Of a stretch of 64,000 nucleotides of DNA, positions 46,884-55,764 are shown one piece after another (the stretch's first letter is position 1; each line of letters begins with the position of its first letter). The notes beneath the pieces were generated by a model that worked only from the letters and a program-made list of their open reading frames with translations, did not search any database and was not told where the DNA came from. The stretch is from RBG-16-34-14 sp963727535 (lineage in GTDB: Bacteria; Bacteroidota; Ignavibacteria; Ignavibacteriales; Ignavibacteriaceae), in NCBI GenBank assembly GCA_963727535.1, contig CAVSGR010000006.1, positions 248,001 to 312,000 on the forward strand. The letters are read 5' to 3'. Position numbers and translations under genes: made by a program.

Positions 46884-49521
46884 TTATCTCTCAACAGCAA
46901 CTTCAGCTTTGTGAAATTCAAGTTTTCCGGCATTGCTGCTGGTTACTTTAATTGTATCGCCATCATTAAAATTGCCCATCAGCAATTCCTGCGATAACGG
47001 GTTTGTGAGATACTTTTGTATTGTGCGCTTCAATGGTCTTGCGCCGTAAGTAACATCGTATCCAAGCTTTGCAAGCCAGTCCTTTGCTTCGTCATCAACA
47101 TCAAGAATAATCTCTTTATCTTTAAGAAGCTTTTGTACATGCCGTATCTGTATATCAACAATCTTTCTTATTTCATTCTTCGTTAACGGCTTAAAGAGTA
47201 CAACTTCATCAATCCTGTTTAAAAACTCAGGACGAATTGTTTTTCTTAAGAGATCATTCAGTTTATATCTCAAGTCATCCATTATCTCTTCAACTTTACT
47301 TTCATCGAGGTCCTGCAGTCTTTCCTGTATCAAATGAGAACCGAGATTTGATGTCATTATAATTATCGTGTTCTTAAAGTTTACAGTGCGTCCCTGGTTA
47401 TCGGTCAAACGTCCGTCATCGAGAACCTGCAGCAAAACATTAAACACATCGGAATGAGCTTTCTCAATTTCATCGAGCAGAACAACAGAGTAAGGTCTTC
47501 TGCGGACCGCTTCGGTTAATTGTCCGCCTTCTTCATATCCAACATATCCCGGAGGTGCACCGATCAATCTTGAGACGGAGAATTTTTCCATATACTCGGA
47601 CATATCAATTCTAACCATTGCATGCTCGTCATCAAAAAGATATTCTGCAAGAGCACGTGCAAGCTCTGTTTTACCAACTCCGGTTGTTCCAAGAAAAATG
47701 AAAGAACCAATCGGGCGGTTAACATCCTGCAAGCCTGTCCGCGATCTTCTGATTGCATTAGCAACCGCAGAAACAGCTTCATCCTGCCCGACAATTCTGT
47801 TGTGCAATTCTTCTTCAAGCCTGAGAAGCTTTGCTTTTTCACCTTCGAGCATTCTGCTTACAGGAATTCCCGTCCATTTGGAAACGACTTCTGCGATATC
47901 TTCAGCATCAACTTCTTCCTTCAGCATCTTCTGAGATTTCTGGATTTCAGCAAGCTGTTTTGTTTCTTCTTTCAACTGTTTTTCAAGTGATGCAATTTTC
48001 CCATAACGAAGTTCAGCAACTTTACCGAGATCACCTTCTCGCTCATATCTTTCGGCAAGAGTTTTGGTGTTGTCTATTTCACTTTTCATTGCCCGGATCT
48101 TCTGGATTTTTTCTTTCTCAAGATTCCAGTGCATTCTAAGTTTATTTCCTTCTTCGGAAAGTTCACTCAATTCCTGCTTTATATCTCCCAATCTTTTCTG
48201 AGACGCTTCATCTTTTTCACGCTTCAAAGCTTCACGTTCTATCTCAAGCTGTTTAATTTTTCTTTCAATCGAATCGAGCTCTTCCGGCATTGAATCAATT
48301 TCAATTCTTAATTTTGAAGCAGCTTCATCAATTAAATCAATCGCTTTATCGGGAAGAAATCTATCAGTTATATAACGTTGAGATAATTGAGCAGCAGCCA
48401 CAATTGCGCTGTCAAGAATTCTGACTCCGTGATGAACTTCGTAACGTTCGCTTAATCCTCTTAAAATAGAAATCGTATCTTCAACAGAAGGTTCCGAAAC
48501 AAGAACCGGCTGGAATCTTCTTTCAAGTGCAGCATCTTTTTCGATATGCTTTTTGTATTCATCGAGCGTTGTTGCGCCAATTGCATGAAGCTCCCCTCTT
48601 GCAAGTGCAGGCTTCAAAATATTTGCAGCATCCATAGAACCGGAAACTGCACCGGCACCGACAAGAGTATGAAGCTCATCTATAAAAAGAATTATTTCTC
48701 CATTTGATTCCTGAACTTCTTTGATTACAGCTTTAAGGCGTTCCTCAAATTGTCCGCGGAATTGAGTTCCCGCAACAAGAGCACCCATATCGAGAGCGAC
48801 AATCCTTTTTGTCTTTAAATTTTCGGGAATATCACCCGAAACGATGCGATGAGCAATACCTTCAGCAATTGCGGTTTTACCAACTCCCGGCTCACCAATA
48901 AGCACAGGATTATTTTTTGTTCTTCTTGAAAGAACCTGGAGAACTCTACGAATTTCCTCATCTCTTCCAATTACGGGATCGAGTTTCCCTGAACGAGCGA
49001 GTTCATTTAAATCTCTTCCATACTTTCTGTAAAGATTGATAAGTATCTTCAGGATTCTGCGAAGTTACTCTTTGATTTCCTCTTACTTCTTTCAAAGCAG
49101 TTAAAACTTCATCGTGCGAAATGCCGTTATCTTTTAAAAGCTGTCCGGCTTTTCCATCATCCTTTGTTAAAGCTAAAAGCAGATGTTCAGTTGAAACAAA
49201 TTCATCTTTAAGATTTTTTGCTTCTGCTGTTGCCGCATCAAAAAGTTTTGCCATATTGCCGGACATCTGCTGGTTGCCGACTCCTGCGCCGCTTACTTTT
49301 GGCAAAGCCTCAAGCAAAGCATTTACCTTCAACTTAATTTGATTAAGATTCCCGCCGGCTTTTTGCATAATTGTGTCGGCAATATTTCCTTGTTCCTGAA
49401 TTAATGCTGCAAGAAGATGTTCAGGCTCCAAAACCTGGTTGCTGTAATTCTGTGCAATCTCAATCGCTGTCTGCACAACTTCCTGAGCTTTTACTGTTAG
49501 TTTATTAAAATTAAATGCCAT
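46884..49521 (-). CDS. clpB: ClpB disaggregase (apparent frameshift)
   Basis: This is the hexameric AAA+ chaperone that resolves protein aggregates with DnaK/DnaJ. The N-domain (residues 1-150) ends in NPEDTYQSLQK. An extra A in the run at 49024-49026 then shifts the frame, and KYGRDLNELARSGKLDPVIG continues in another frame. NBD1 has Walker A GEPGVGKTA and Walker B IILFIDELH; a coiled-coil M-domain follows (about 410-530). NBD2 has GTTGVGKTELA and VVLLDEIEKAH. The corrected length is 878 residues, typical for ClpB. It sits in a stress-protein neighbourhood with cbpA and a small-HSP remnant. Confidence 0.93.
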
Positions 49522-49549
49522 TTTATTTATTCACTTCCTTTTGTTTTGT

Positions 49550-49639
49550 CCTGTCATTTCGAACCCTGAAAGGGTGAGAAATCTTTTCCAGCTCAAGCGT
49601 TTAGATTTCTCAGTCGTTACACTCCTTCGAAATGACAGG
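49550..49639. repeat. TGTCATTTCGA palindrome, unit a1
   Basis: Outer arms CCTGTCATTTCGA/TCGAAATGACAGG and inner arms GAGAAATC/GATTTCTC make a two-level hairpin about 90 bases long. It lies downstream of the GIY-YIG gene, next to clpB. Confidence 0.85.
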
Positions 49640-49678
49640 CTTCATTCTAATTTTTAAAACGTTTCTTTTGACCTTATT

Positions 49679-49757
49679 GTCATTTCGACCAGAGGGAGAA
49701 ATCTTCCAGCTGAAGCGTTTAGATTTCTCAGTCGTTTCACTCCTTCGAAATGACAGG
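49679..49757. repeat. TGTCATTTCGA palindrome, unit b1
   Basis: This has the same outer and inner arms as unit a1 with a shorter interior. It ends 2 bases before the GIY-YIG stop codon. The 39-base spacer to unit a1 is nearly identical to that between units a2 and b2. Confidence 0.85.
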
Positions 49758-49759
49758 AG

Positions 49760-50080
49760 CTATTTAAATATTTCTACTTCTAAATCTTTCCATTCAGGAT
49801 TCATAGATTCTATCAATTTATTTTTCTTTTCTCTTCTCCATTTTTTGATCTCCTTTTCTCTTCGAATCGCTGCATTTACGTCATTTGTATATTCGTAATA
49901 GACTAGTTTGTTCAGATTATATTTTTTAGAAAATCCTTCAAATATTTTATTCTTGTGTTCGTAAATTCTTCTTTCAAGATCGTTCGTCATTCCAATATAT
50001 ATTACTTTGTTATTCCAATTGGAAATAATGTATATGTAATAATTATGATCTTTCAATATGTAATTTTGTTTTAATGTCAT
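49760..50080 (-). CDS. Solitary GIY-YIG nuclease
   Basis: This 106-residue single-domain GIY-YIG nuclease is of the small UPF0213/COG2827 type. YYIYIISN and VIYIGMTNDLERRIYEH form the core with the conserved Tyr and Arg; a Glu-rich helix (AAIRREKEIKKWRREKK) supplies the acidic residue, and NPEWKDL closes the domain. A longer frame from 50146 reads through the adjacent palindrome, so I start at the ATG at 50080, which is itself part of the palindrome's outer arm. It lies between two palindrome pairs, and part of the module is duplicated to the right. Confidence 0.88.
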   Translation of the reverse strand: MTLKQNYILKDHNYYIYIISNWNNKVIYIGMTNDLERRIYEHKNKIFEGFSKKYNLNKLVYYEYTNDVNAAIRREKEIKKWRREKKNKLIESMNPEWKDLEVEIFK

Positions 50081-50161
50081 TTCGAGCCCTGAAAGGGTGA
50101 GAAATCTTTTCCTGCCCAAGCGATTTAGATTTCTCAGTCGTTTCACTCCTTCGAAATGACA
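50075..50161. repeat. TGTCATTTCGA palindrome, unit a2
   Basis: This is closely similar to unit a1. Its left arm contains the start codon of the GIY-YIG gene read on the minus strand. Confidence 0.85.
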
Positions 50162-50200
50162 AGCTTTTTCTAATTTTTAATACGTTTCTTTTGACCGTAT

Positions 50201-50283
50201 TGTCATTTCGACCAGAGGGAGAAATCTTTTCCAGACTCATGCGTTTAGATTTCTCAGTCGTTACACTCCTTCGAAATGACAGG
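50201..50283. repeat. TGTCATTTCGA palindrome, unit b2
   Basis: This is closely similar to unit b1. It abuts the remnant GIY-YIG 3' end. Confidence 0.85.
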
Positions 50284-50285
50284 GG

Positions 50286-50350
50286 CTATTTAAATATTTC
50301 TTCTGCTAAATCTTTCCATTCAGGATTGAAAAACTCAATCAATTTATTAT
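50286..50350 (-). pseudogene. 3' remnant of a second GIY-YIG gene
   Basis: The minus strand reads KLIEFFNPEWKDLAEEIFK then a stop, matching the last 19 residues of the intact GIY-YIG gene with four or five changes. The rest of the gene is absent; the similarity ends at the cbpA stop codon. The flanking palindromes b2 and a2 are duplicated with it, at an offset of about 525 bases. Confidence 0.85.
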
Positions 50351-51261
50351 CTTAAACTTTTCAACTTCTCAAACAATTTTATCTCTTCATCAGAAAGATT
50401 TTTCGGAATGGTTACATTAATTCTTACAAATAAATCTCCTTTGTCGCTCCTACCGGATTTATTCATTCCCATTCCTTTTACTTTTAATGTTTTTCCGCTC
50501 TCAGTTTCCTTTGGAATAATAATATTAATTCTTTTCCCATCTAATGTCGTCACTTCTTTTTTTCCACCAAGAACCGCCGTGTATAAATCAATATTAAGAT
50601 CATAATAGAGATCGTTTTCTTTCCTTTCGAAATCAGGATGTTTGGTAATCTTAATGTTTAAATATAAGTCGCCTTTTTCTCCACCGGATTTCCCTTCACC
50701 ACCCTGATTTTTTAACCTGAGTTTTTTTCCTTCTTCAATGCCGGGAGTTATTTTAACTTTTAATTTTTTTCCATTAACTACAAATTGTTTTTCAACTCCT
50801 TTGTGAGCCTCTTCTAAAGAGATGACAAGAGAAGCTTCGTAATCATTCCCCTTTTGTGGAATATTAGCAAAGCCACTAGCACCACCGGGTCTTCCACCAC
50901 TGCCAAAGAAGCTTTCAAAGAAATCAGAAAAACCGCCAACATTTCCAAACAAATCGTTAAAGTTTCCTGAAAACTGATAATTTTCTCCCTGCCTGCTTTG
51001 ATTAAAACCTGCATTTGGTCCACCAGCATTTTGATAATGTTTCCAGTTGGCGCCAAGCTTATCGTATTTTTTTCTCTTCTCAGGATCTTTCAAAACTTCA
51101 TAAGCTTCAGAAAGTTCTTTAAATTTTTCTTCAGCAGTTTTATCATTTGGGTTTTTATCCGGATGATATTTTTTAGCAAGCTTTCTATAGGCTTTTCTTA
51201 TATCATCAGCAGAAGCTTGTTTTTCTAAACCTAATATTTTGTAATAATCTTTGAATTCCAT
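50347..51261 (-). CDS. cbpA: DnaJ-class chaperone, CbpA-like
   Basis: This 304-residue J-domain co-chaperone stimulates DnaK. The J domain (1-70) has the HPD loop (KYHPDKNP). A Gly/Phe-rich linker follows (about 75-135), then two C-terminal substrate-binding beta domains (GVEKQFVVNGKKLKVKITPG; GDLFVRINVTIPKNL). The zinc-finger domain of true DnaJ is absent, so the CbpA/DnaJ-C class is right. A small-HSP remnant lies upstream on the same strand. Confidence 0.92.
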   Translation of the reverse strand: MEFKDYYKILGLEKQASADDIRKAYRKLAKKYHPDKNPNDKTAEEKFKELSEAYEVLKDPEKRKKYDKLGANWKHYQNAGGPNAGFNQSRQGENYQFSGNFNDLFGNVGGFSDFFESFFGSGGRPGGASGFANIPQKGNDYEASLVISLEEAHKGVEKQFVVNGKKLKVKITPGIEEGKKLRLKNQGGEGKSGGEKGDLYLNIKITKHPDFERKENDLYYDLNIDLYTAVLGGKKEVTTLDGKRINIIIPKETESGKTLKVKGMGMNKSGRSDKGDLFVRINVTIPKNLSDEEIKLFEKLKSLR

Positions 51262-51285
51262 AATAAATTAAAATAGCATTTTAAA

Positions 51286-51316
51286 TGAAAAGGGTAACGA
51301 GGTTAACCGCTACCCT
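51286..51316 (-). terminator. Possible terminator between HSP remnant and cbpA
   Basis: AGGGTA/TACCCT arms enclose an interrupted GCGG-TTAACC-type interior, followed by UUUU on the minus strand. The stem is imperfect. Confidence 0.4.
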
Positions 51317-51356
51317 TTCCCTAAAAATAGACAGTTTAAGTTTAAACTATTTAACT

Positions 51357-51485
51357 TTAATATTTATTTGTTTTGCTTTTTGCCTCTTCAGTTTTTGGAA
51401 CGGCAATAGTTAACTGTTCATTCACAGAAGATATCTTAACGTTTTCCTTGTTGATACTCGGGATATCTAATGTTTCAACAATAGC
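51357..51485 (-). pseudogene. Small heat-shock protein (Hsp20) C-terminal remnant
   Basis: The frame reads IVETLDIPSINKENVKISS then NEQLTIAVPKTEEAKSK and a stop. This matches the last strand pair and basic tail of alpha-crystallin-type proteins (usually LTITLPK). An in-frame TAA lies just upstream and the rest of the domain is missing. It sits directly upstream of cbpA, where intact sHSP genes are common. Confidence 0.65.
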
Positions 51486-51758
51486 TTAGTCAACAGATAT
51501 GCCATCGCAAGATATTCCCCATAACTCACTTTAATAAAAGAAGTTATAGAGATATTGACCCTTTCAATCAAATTGACATTGTGGCAGTATAATATGGCCA
51601 AATAATAACAATTCTAAATTTATTGACATTTTAAGTGACATTATTGCGTAATTGAATTTTTTCTTCCAAATAAGTGGGAGTCCACCGAGTAATAACAAAT
51701 TATAAATTGTTAAACGGATTTTATTTTATTAATTTTGCGGACTTTCATCCAGATTTTT

Positions 51759-53120
51759 ATGCATAATAAGATTAGAGAAGATACAATTGCAGCGGTTGCA
51801 ACACCTTCCGGTGTTGGGGCTATTTCTGTAATAAGAGTTAGTGGCCCAGAAACAATAAGCATTGTAGACAAAGTTTTTACCGGGAAGAAATGTTTGAGCG
51901 AATCGGCTTCTCATACAATTCATTATGGAAAAATAAAGGATGATGCTGATAATCTTGTTGATGATGTATTGGTAAGTGTTTTTAAGGCTCCAAATTCTTA
52001 TACTGGAGAGGATTCTGTTGAAATTAGCAGCCATGGGAGTCCATTCATTACTAAAAGAATTGTTGAAATTTTGGTGAATAGTGGAGTAAGAATAGCTGAG
52101 CCTGGCGAGTTTACCAAAAGAGCCTATTTAAATAATAGATTAGATCTTGCCCAGGCTGAAGCTGTTTTGGATATAATAAACTCCAGAACAGAAGCTTCCC
52201 TTCTTGGTGCACGAAATCAGCTTGATGGATTATTGTCATCCAAAGTTCAGGATTTAAGGAAAAAACTTTTAGATTCGGCATCTTTTGTTGAACTGGAACT
52301 TGATTTTGCTGAGGAAGACATAGAGCTGATCAAATATTCTGAACTTACAAATAAAATAGAAGAGATCATTTCTGAAATAGGTAAACTAATAAACACATAT
52401 AATTTTGGAAGAATTGTAAGAGACGGTGTAAATGTAGCTCTGGTGGGAAAGCCAAATGTTGGAAAATCTTCGCTATTAAACTATATACTAAAGGAATCGA
52501 GAGCAATTGTGAGCCCGATTCCAGGAACAACAAGAGATGTAATCAGGGAAGAAGTTTCAATTGATGGGATTTTGTTTAGATTATATGATACCGCCGGCAT
52601 TAGATTGTCAGATGACGAAATAGAAAAAGAAGGAGTTCTAAGAAGTCGAAATGTTGTTAAAAATGCTGATATTGTAATATTGATTGAAGATATTTTCCAG
52701 AATGGCTCTGATGAACTATTCAATGAGATCACTTCTTTTGCTAAATCCGGAAAGGTGCTTAAAGTAATAAATAAAATAGATCTTAAAAGGAATATTACTA
52801 AAACCGGCGATATTTATATTTCAGCTTTAACTGGAGAAGGAATAGAATCTTTATTTAATAAACTAAAGGAAGCATCTATAGGCAATTCTTCATATACAGA
52901 AAAATCGGCTTTGGTTTCAAATTTAAGGCATTACAACTGCTTAAGAAAAGCAAAAGAAAATCTTGAAAACTCACTAAAAACGATAAATAATAAGTTGAGT
53001 GGTGAATTTATTGCCGTTGATATTAGAAACGCCGTTTTGAGCCTTGGAGAAATAATTGGAGAAGTTTCTTCGGAAGATGTGTTAAATAATATTTTTTCGA
53101 AATTCTGTATTGGTAAATAG
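51759..53120 (+). CDS. mnmE: tRNA modification GTPase MnmE
   Basis: With MnmG this GTPase installs the 5-carboxymethylaminomethyl group on the wobble uridine of several tRNAs. The N-terminal folate-binding domain begins DTIAAVATPSGVGAISVIRVSG. The G domain lies near 215-375, with GKPNVGKSS, DTAGIR and a NKID motif in KVINKIDLK. The protein ends with the invariant FSKFCIGK, carrying the catalytic Cys. I start at the ATG at 51759; the longer TTG-initiated frame from 51735 adds eight non-family residues. mnmG follows closely. Confidence 0.96.
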   Translation: MHNKIREDTIAAVATPSGVGAISVIRVSGPETISIVDKVFTGKKCLSESASHTIHYGKIKDDADNLVDDVLVSVFKAPNSYTGEDSVEISSHGSPFITKRIVEILVNSGVRIAEPGEFTKRAYLNNRLDLAQAEAVLDIINSRTEASLLGARNQLDGLLSSKVQDLRKKLLDSASFVELELDFAEEDIELIKYSELTNKIEEIISEIGKLINTYNFGRIVRDGVNVALVGKPNVGKSSLLNYILKESRAIVSPIPGTTRDVIREEVSIDGILFRLYDTAGIRLSDDEIEKEGVLRSRNVVKNADIVILIEDIFQNGSDELFNEITSFAKSGKVLKVINKIDLKRNITKTGDIYISALTGEGIESLFNKLKEASIGNSSYTEKSALVSNLRHYNCLRKAKENLENSLKTINNKLSGEFIAVDIRNAVLSLGEIIGEVSSEDVLNNIFSKFCIGK

Positions 53121-53172
53121 TTCCACGTGAAAAGCAGACAGTGGGAAGTTGTGTTTGTTTTCACGTGAAACT
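53119..53172. promoter_or_regulatory. Pair of parS-like sites
   Basis: Two CACGTG-centred palindromes, AGTTCCACGTGAAAAG (53119-53134) and GTTTTCACGTGAAACT (53157-53172), each match about 13 of 16 positions of the ParB site TGTTTCACGTGAAACA. They flank a 22-base spacer between mnmE and mnmG, a gene pair often near the replication origin. Together their inner sides could also form a hairpin, so an RNA role is the alternative. Confidence 0.55.
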
Positions 53173-53188
53173 AAAAAAGTGTGATTTT

Positions 53189-55066
53189 ATGCAAAATTAT
53201 GATGTTATAGTAGTCGGTGGTGGACATGCTGGAATTGAAGCGGCTTCTTCAGCTGCAAATATGGGATGTTCAGTTGCTTTAGTAACGATGGATAAATATG
53301 CCATCGGGAGAATGTCTTGTAATCCTGCAATTGGAGGAACGGCTAAAGGACATCTTGTTAGAGAAATAGATGCTTTAGGTGGAATAATGGGGAAAATTGC
53401 AGATCATACGGGAATTCAATTTAGAATGCTGAACAAATCGAAAGGTCCGGCTGTTTGGTCTCCCAGGTGTCAGTCTGATCGTAAGCTTTATTCTGAAGAA
53501 GCCTACAGAGTAATTAATGAAACTAAGAATATCGAAATCGTTGAAGATTCTGTAATAGATATATTAGTTGAAAATAGAAAGATTGTTGGTGTTAAAAATC
53601 TTTCAGGTAAGGAAATTAAATGTAAAGCGTTAGTCCTTTCTTCTGGTACATTTCTGAACGGATTAATGCACACAGGTTTAAAATCTAGTAAAGGCGGTAG
53701 ATATGGAGAAAAACCTGCAATTGGAATAACCGAGACAATGATGTTATTAGGGTTTGAAACCGGTAGACTTAAAACTGGTACGCCTCCGCGTCTTGCGAAA
53801 AATTCAATAAACTTTGAAATTCTTGAAGAACAGCCAGGAGATCAGAATCCTCAACCGTTTTCTCATTTTACTAATTTATCTAAATTCCCTTTTCTGCCAC
53901 AATTGAGCTGCTATATAACTCATACAAATGAAAGAGTGCATAAAATTCTTGAAAAGGGTTTTAATGAATCTCCAATGTTTACTGGAAGAATTAAAGCTAT
54001 CGGTCCCAGATACTGCCCTTCAATTGAAGATAAAATTGTAAGATTTAAGGATAAATCCCAGCATCATCTTTTTCTTGAACCGGAGGGATTAGACAGTGAT
54101 TTAATTTATTTAAACGGATTTTCCTCTTCCCTGCCGGCAGAAATTCAGCTTGAAGCTATGCATAAAATTAAAGGGCTTGAAGAAACAGAAATGGTTCGTC
54201 CCGGTTATGCTGTTGAATATGATTTTTTTCCTCCTCACCAGGTCGATTCAACTCTTGAAACGAAATTAGTAGAAGGACTTTATTTTGCAGGGCAAATAAA
54301 CGGCACTTCAGGATACGAAGAAGCTGCTGCACAAGGATTAATTGCTGGAATTAATGCAGCAAGTAAGATTCAGGGAAGAAAAGAATTTGTTCTGAAAAGA
54401 AGTGAAGCTTATATCGGGGTTTTGATTGACGATCTTGTAACTAAATCTACTGAAGAACCTTACAGAATTTTTACTTCAAGAGCAGAACATCGTTTATTGT
54501 TAAGACAAGATAACGCAGATAGAAGATTAATGAAATATGGTTATGAATTAGGTTTAATTGATAAAAAAAGCGTTGACTTGATTAATGAAAGAGAAAAACT
54601 AATTTCAGAATCTATTAACCTTTTTAATTCATTAAAGATTCATGCAAGAGATATTAATCCTTTCTTTGAATCAAAAGGATTACCAGGAATTGATTCTGCA
54701 GAAACGATTTCTAAATTGTGCAAACGTCCGGAGTTATCATTAAAAGAAATTATTAATCTTAATGGAACAGGGAATATTGAAACAGTTAACAACCTGATCG
54801 AAGATCCTATATCTTTTGAACAGGTAGAAATTGAACTTAAGTATGAAGGCTACTTAAAAAGGCAGCAGGAAACGATTGAACGTTTAGAAAGATATGAAGA
54901 CAAAGAAATTCCTTTAAACTTAAATTATTTCAACTTAAAATTTCTTGGAACCGAAGCAAAAGAAAGACTCGATAAAATAAAGCCCCGTTCTATTGGACAG
55001 GCATCGCGCATATCGGGGGTTACCCCTTCAGATATTTCTGTTTTATTGGTATATTTAAAAAACTAA
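53189..55066 (+). CDS. mnmG: tRNA modification FAD enzyme MnmG (GidA)
   Basis: This is the FAD/NADH partner of MnmE in wobble-uridine modification. The FAD loop is DVIVVGGGHAGIEAA, followed by SCNPAIGGTAKGHLVREIDALGG and the signature RTGTPPRL-type segment GRLKTGTPPRL. GQINGTSGYEEAAAQGLIAG lies later. I place the start at the ATG at 53189; a longer frame from 53141 runs through the parS-like region. The length of 625 residues is typical. rsmG follows after 14 bases. Confidence 0.96.
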   Translation: MQNYDVIVVGGGHAGIEAASSAANMGCSVALVTMDKYAIGRMSCNPAIGGTAKGHLVREIDALGGIMGKIADHTGIQFRMLNKSKGPAVWSPRCQSDRKLYSEEAYRVINETKNIEIVEDSVIDILVENRKIVGVKNLSGKEIKCKALVLSSGTFLNGLMHTGLKSSKGGRYGEKPAIGITETMMLLGFETGRLKTGTPPRLAKNSINFEILEEQPGDQNPQPFSHFTNLSKFPFLPQLSCYITHTNERVHKILEKGFNESPMFTGRIKAIGPRYCPSIEDKIVRFKDKSQHHLFLEPEGLDSDLIYLNGFSSSLPAEIQLEAMHKIKGLEETEMVRPGYAVEYDFFPPHQVDSTLETKLVEGLYFAGQINGTSGYEEAAAQGLIAGINAASKIQGRKEFVLKRSEAYIGVLIDDLVTKSTEEPYRIFTSRAEHRLLLRQDNADRRLMKYGYELGLIDKKSVDLINEREKLISESINLFNSLKIHARDINPFFESKGLPGIDSAETISKLCKRPELSLKEIINLNGTGNIETVNNLIEDPISFEQVEIELKYEGYLKRQQETIERLERYEDKEIPLNLNYFNLKFLGTEAKERLDKIKPRSIGQASRISGVTPSDISVLLVYLKN

Positions 55067-55080
55067 TTTTAAAGATTAAT

Positions 55081-55764
55081 ATGGTTGACGTTCAGAAAAA
55101 GTACCTCAAAGAACTTCAAACATTTTGCTGGGAAAACGGATTCAATCCAGACACAATGCATGCCGAACGACTGGCTTATTTTGCTGAATTAGTTAGCGAA
55201 AAGAATGAATCGGTTAATCTTATATCCCGAAGAGATATAGATGCAATAATTGAAAAGCATATCTTTATATCTGCATACATTACTAAATATATCCCGGAAA
55301 AATGTATAAACTATTTAGATATAGGAACCGGCGGAGGATTTCCAGGAATACCTATTTCAGTTCTAAAGCCGGACATGAAAGGTGTTCTGGTAGATTCCAC
55401 AAAGAAGAAAGTGGACGCTGTTCAAGAATTTATTGATAAGCTGATGATAGGGAATTTGACTGTTGAAAACGATAGGGTGGAAAGCCCCAAATTCATTGAG
55501 AAATATTCCAATTCTTTTGATCTTGTCGTAAGCAGGGCAACAGTTCCATTAATAATTCTAATCAGATATGCGTTCCCGCTGATAAAAGAAAAAGCTTTCC
55601 TTATGGCTGTGAAGGGCGGAAAACTTGATGAAGAATTCAAAAAAGCTGAAATGAAGTATAAAGCCTACATTAAAAAGTCCACAACTTTTGAACTCTATTA
55701 TAAACCAAACAATGTTAGAAACCAGAAAGGGAAAAAGCTGGTTCTTTTAGAGTTATCTAAATGA
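55081..55764 (+). CDS. rsmG: 16S rRNA (guanine-527-N7)-methyltransferase RsmG
   Basis: This SAM-dependent methyltransferase acts on the 530 loop of 16S rRNA. The SAM motif is YLDIGTGGGFPGIPISVLKP, preceded by KNESVNLISRRD and followed by the VVSRATVPL segment. The length of 227 residues is normal. It continues the mnmE-mnmG-rsmG order common near bacterial origins. Its stop overlaps the murQ start by ATGA. Confidence 0.95.
   Translation: MVDVQKKYLKELQTFCWENGFNPDTMHAERLAYFAELVSEKNESVNLISRRDIDAIIEKHIFISAYITKYIPEKCINYLDIGTGGGFPGIPISVLKPDMKGVLVDSTKKKVDAVQEFIDKLMIGNLTVENDRVESPKFIEKYSNSFDLVVSRATVPLIILIRYAFPLIKEKAFLMAVKGGKLDEEFKKAEMKYKAYIKKSTTFELYYKPNNVRNQKGKKLVLLELSK

Larger units (their letters stand above)
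51262..51758. other. Intergenic region with small-HSP remnant
   Basis: It contains a possible terminator (51291-51316) and a 43-codon small-HSP C-terminal remnant (51357-51485). The remaining 270 bases up to mnmE are AT-rich with scattered TTGACA-like hexamers and no reading frame I can support. Confidence 0.55.

Noticed and set aside
50081..50146. 22-residue N-terminal extension of the GIY-YIG protein
   Set aside because: It reads through palindrome a2; the nuclease domain begins after the ATG at 50080.
49550..50283. CRISPR-like array of four repeats
   Set aside because: Repeats are 79-90 bases, self-complementary, only four in number, and two of the intervals are near-identical instead of unique spacers.
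53141..53188. Extra 16 residues at the MnmG N-terminus
   Set aside because: They are encoded by the parS-like region and precede the conserved DVIVVGGG start; family members begin at the later ATG.
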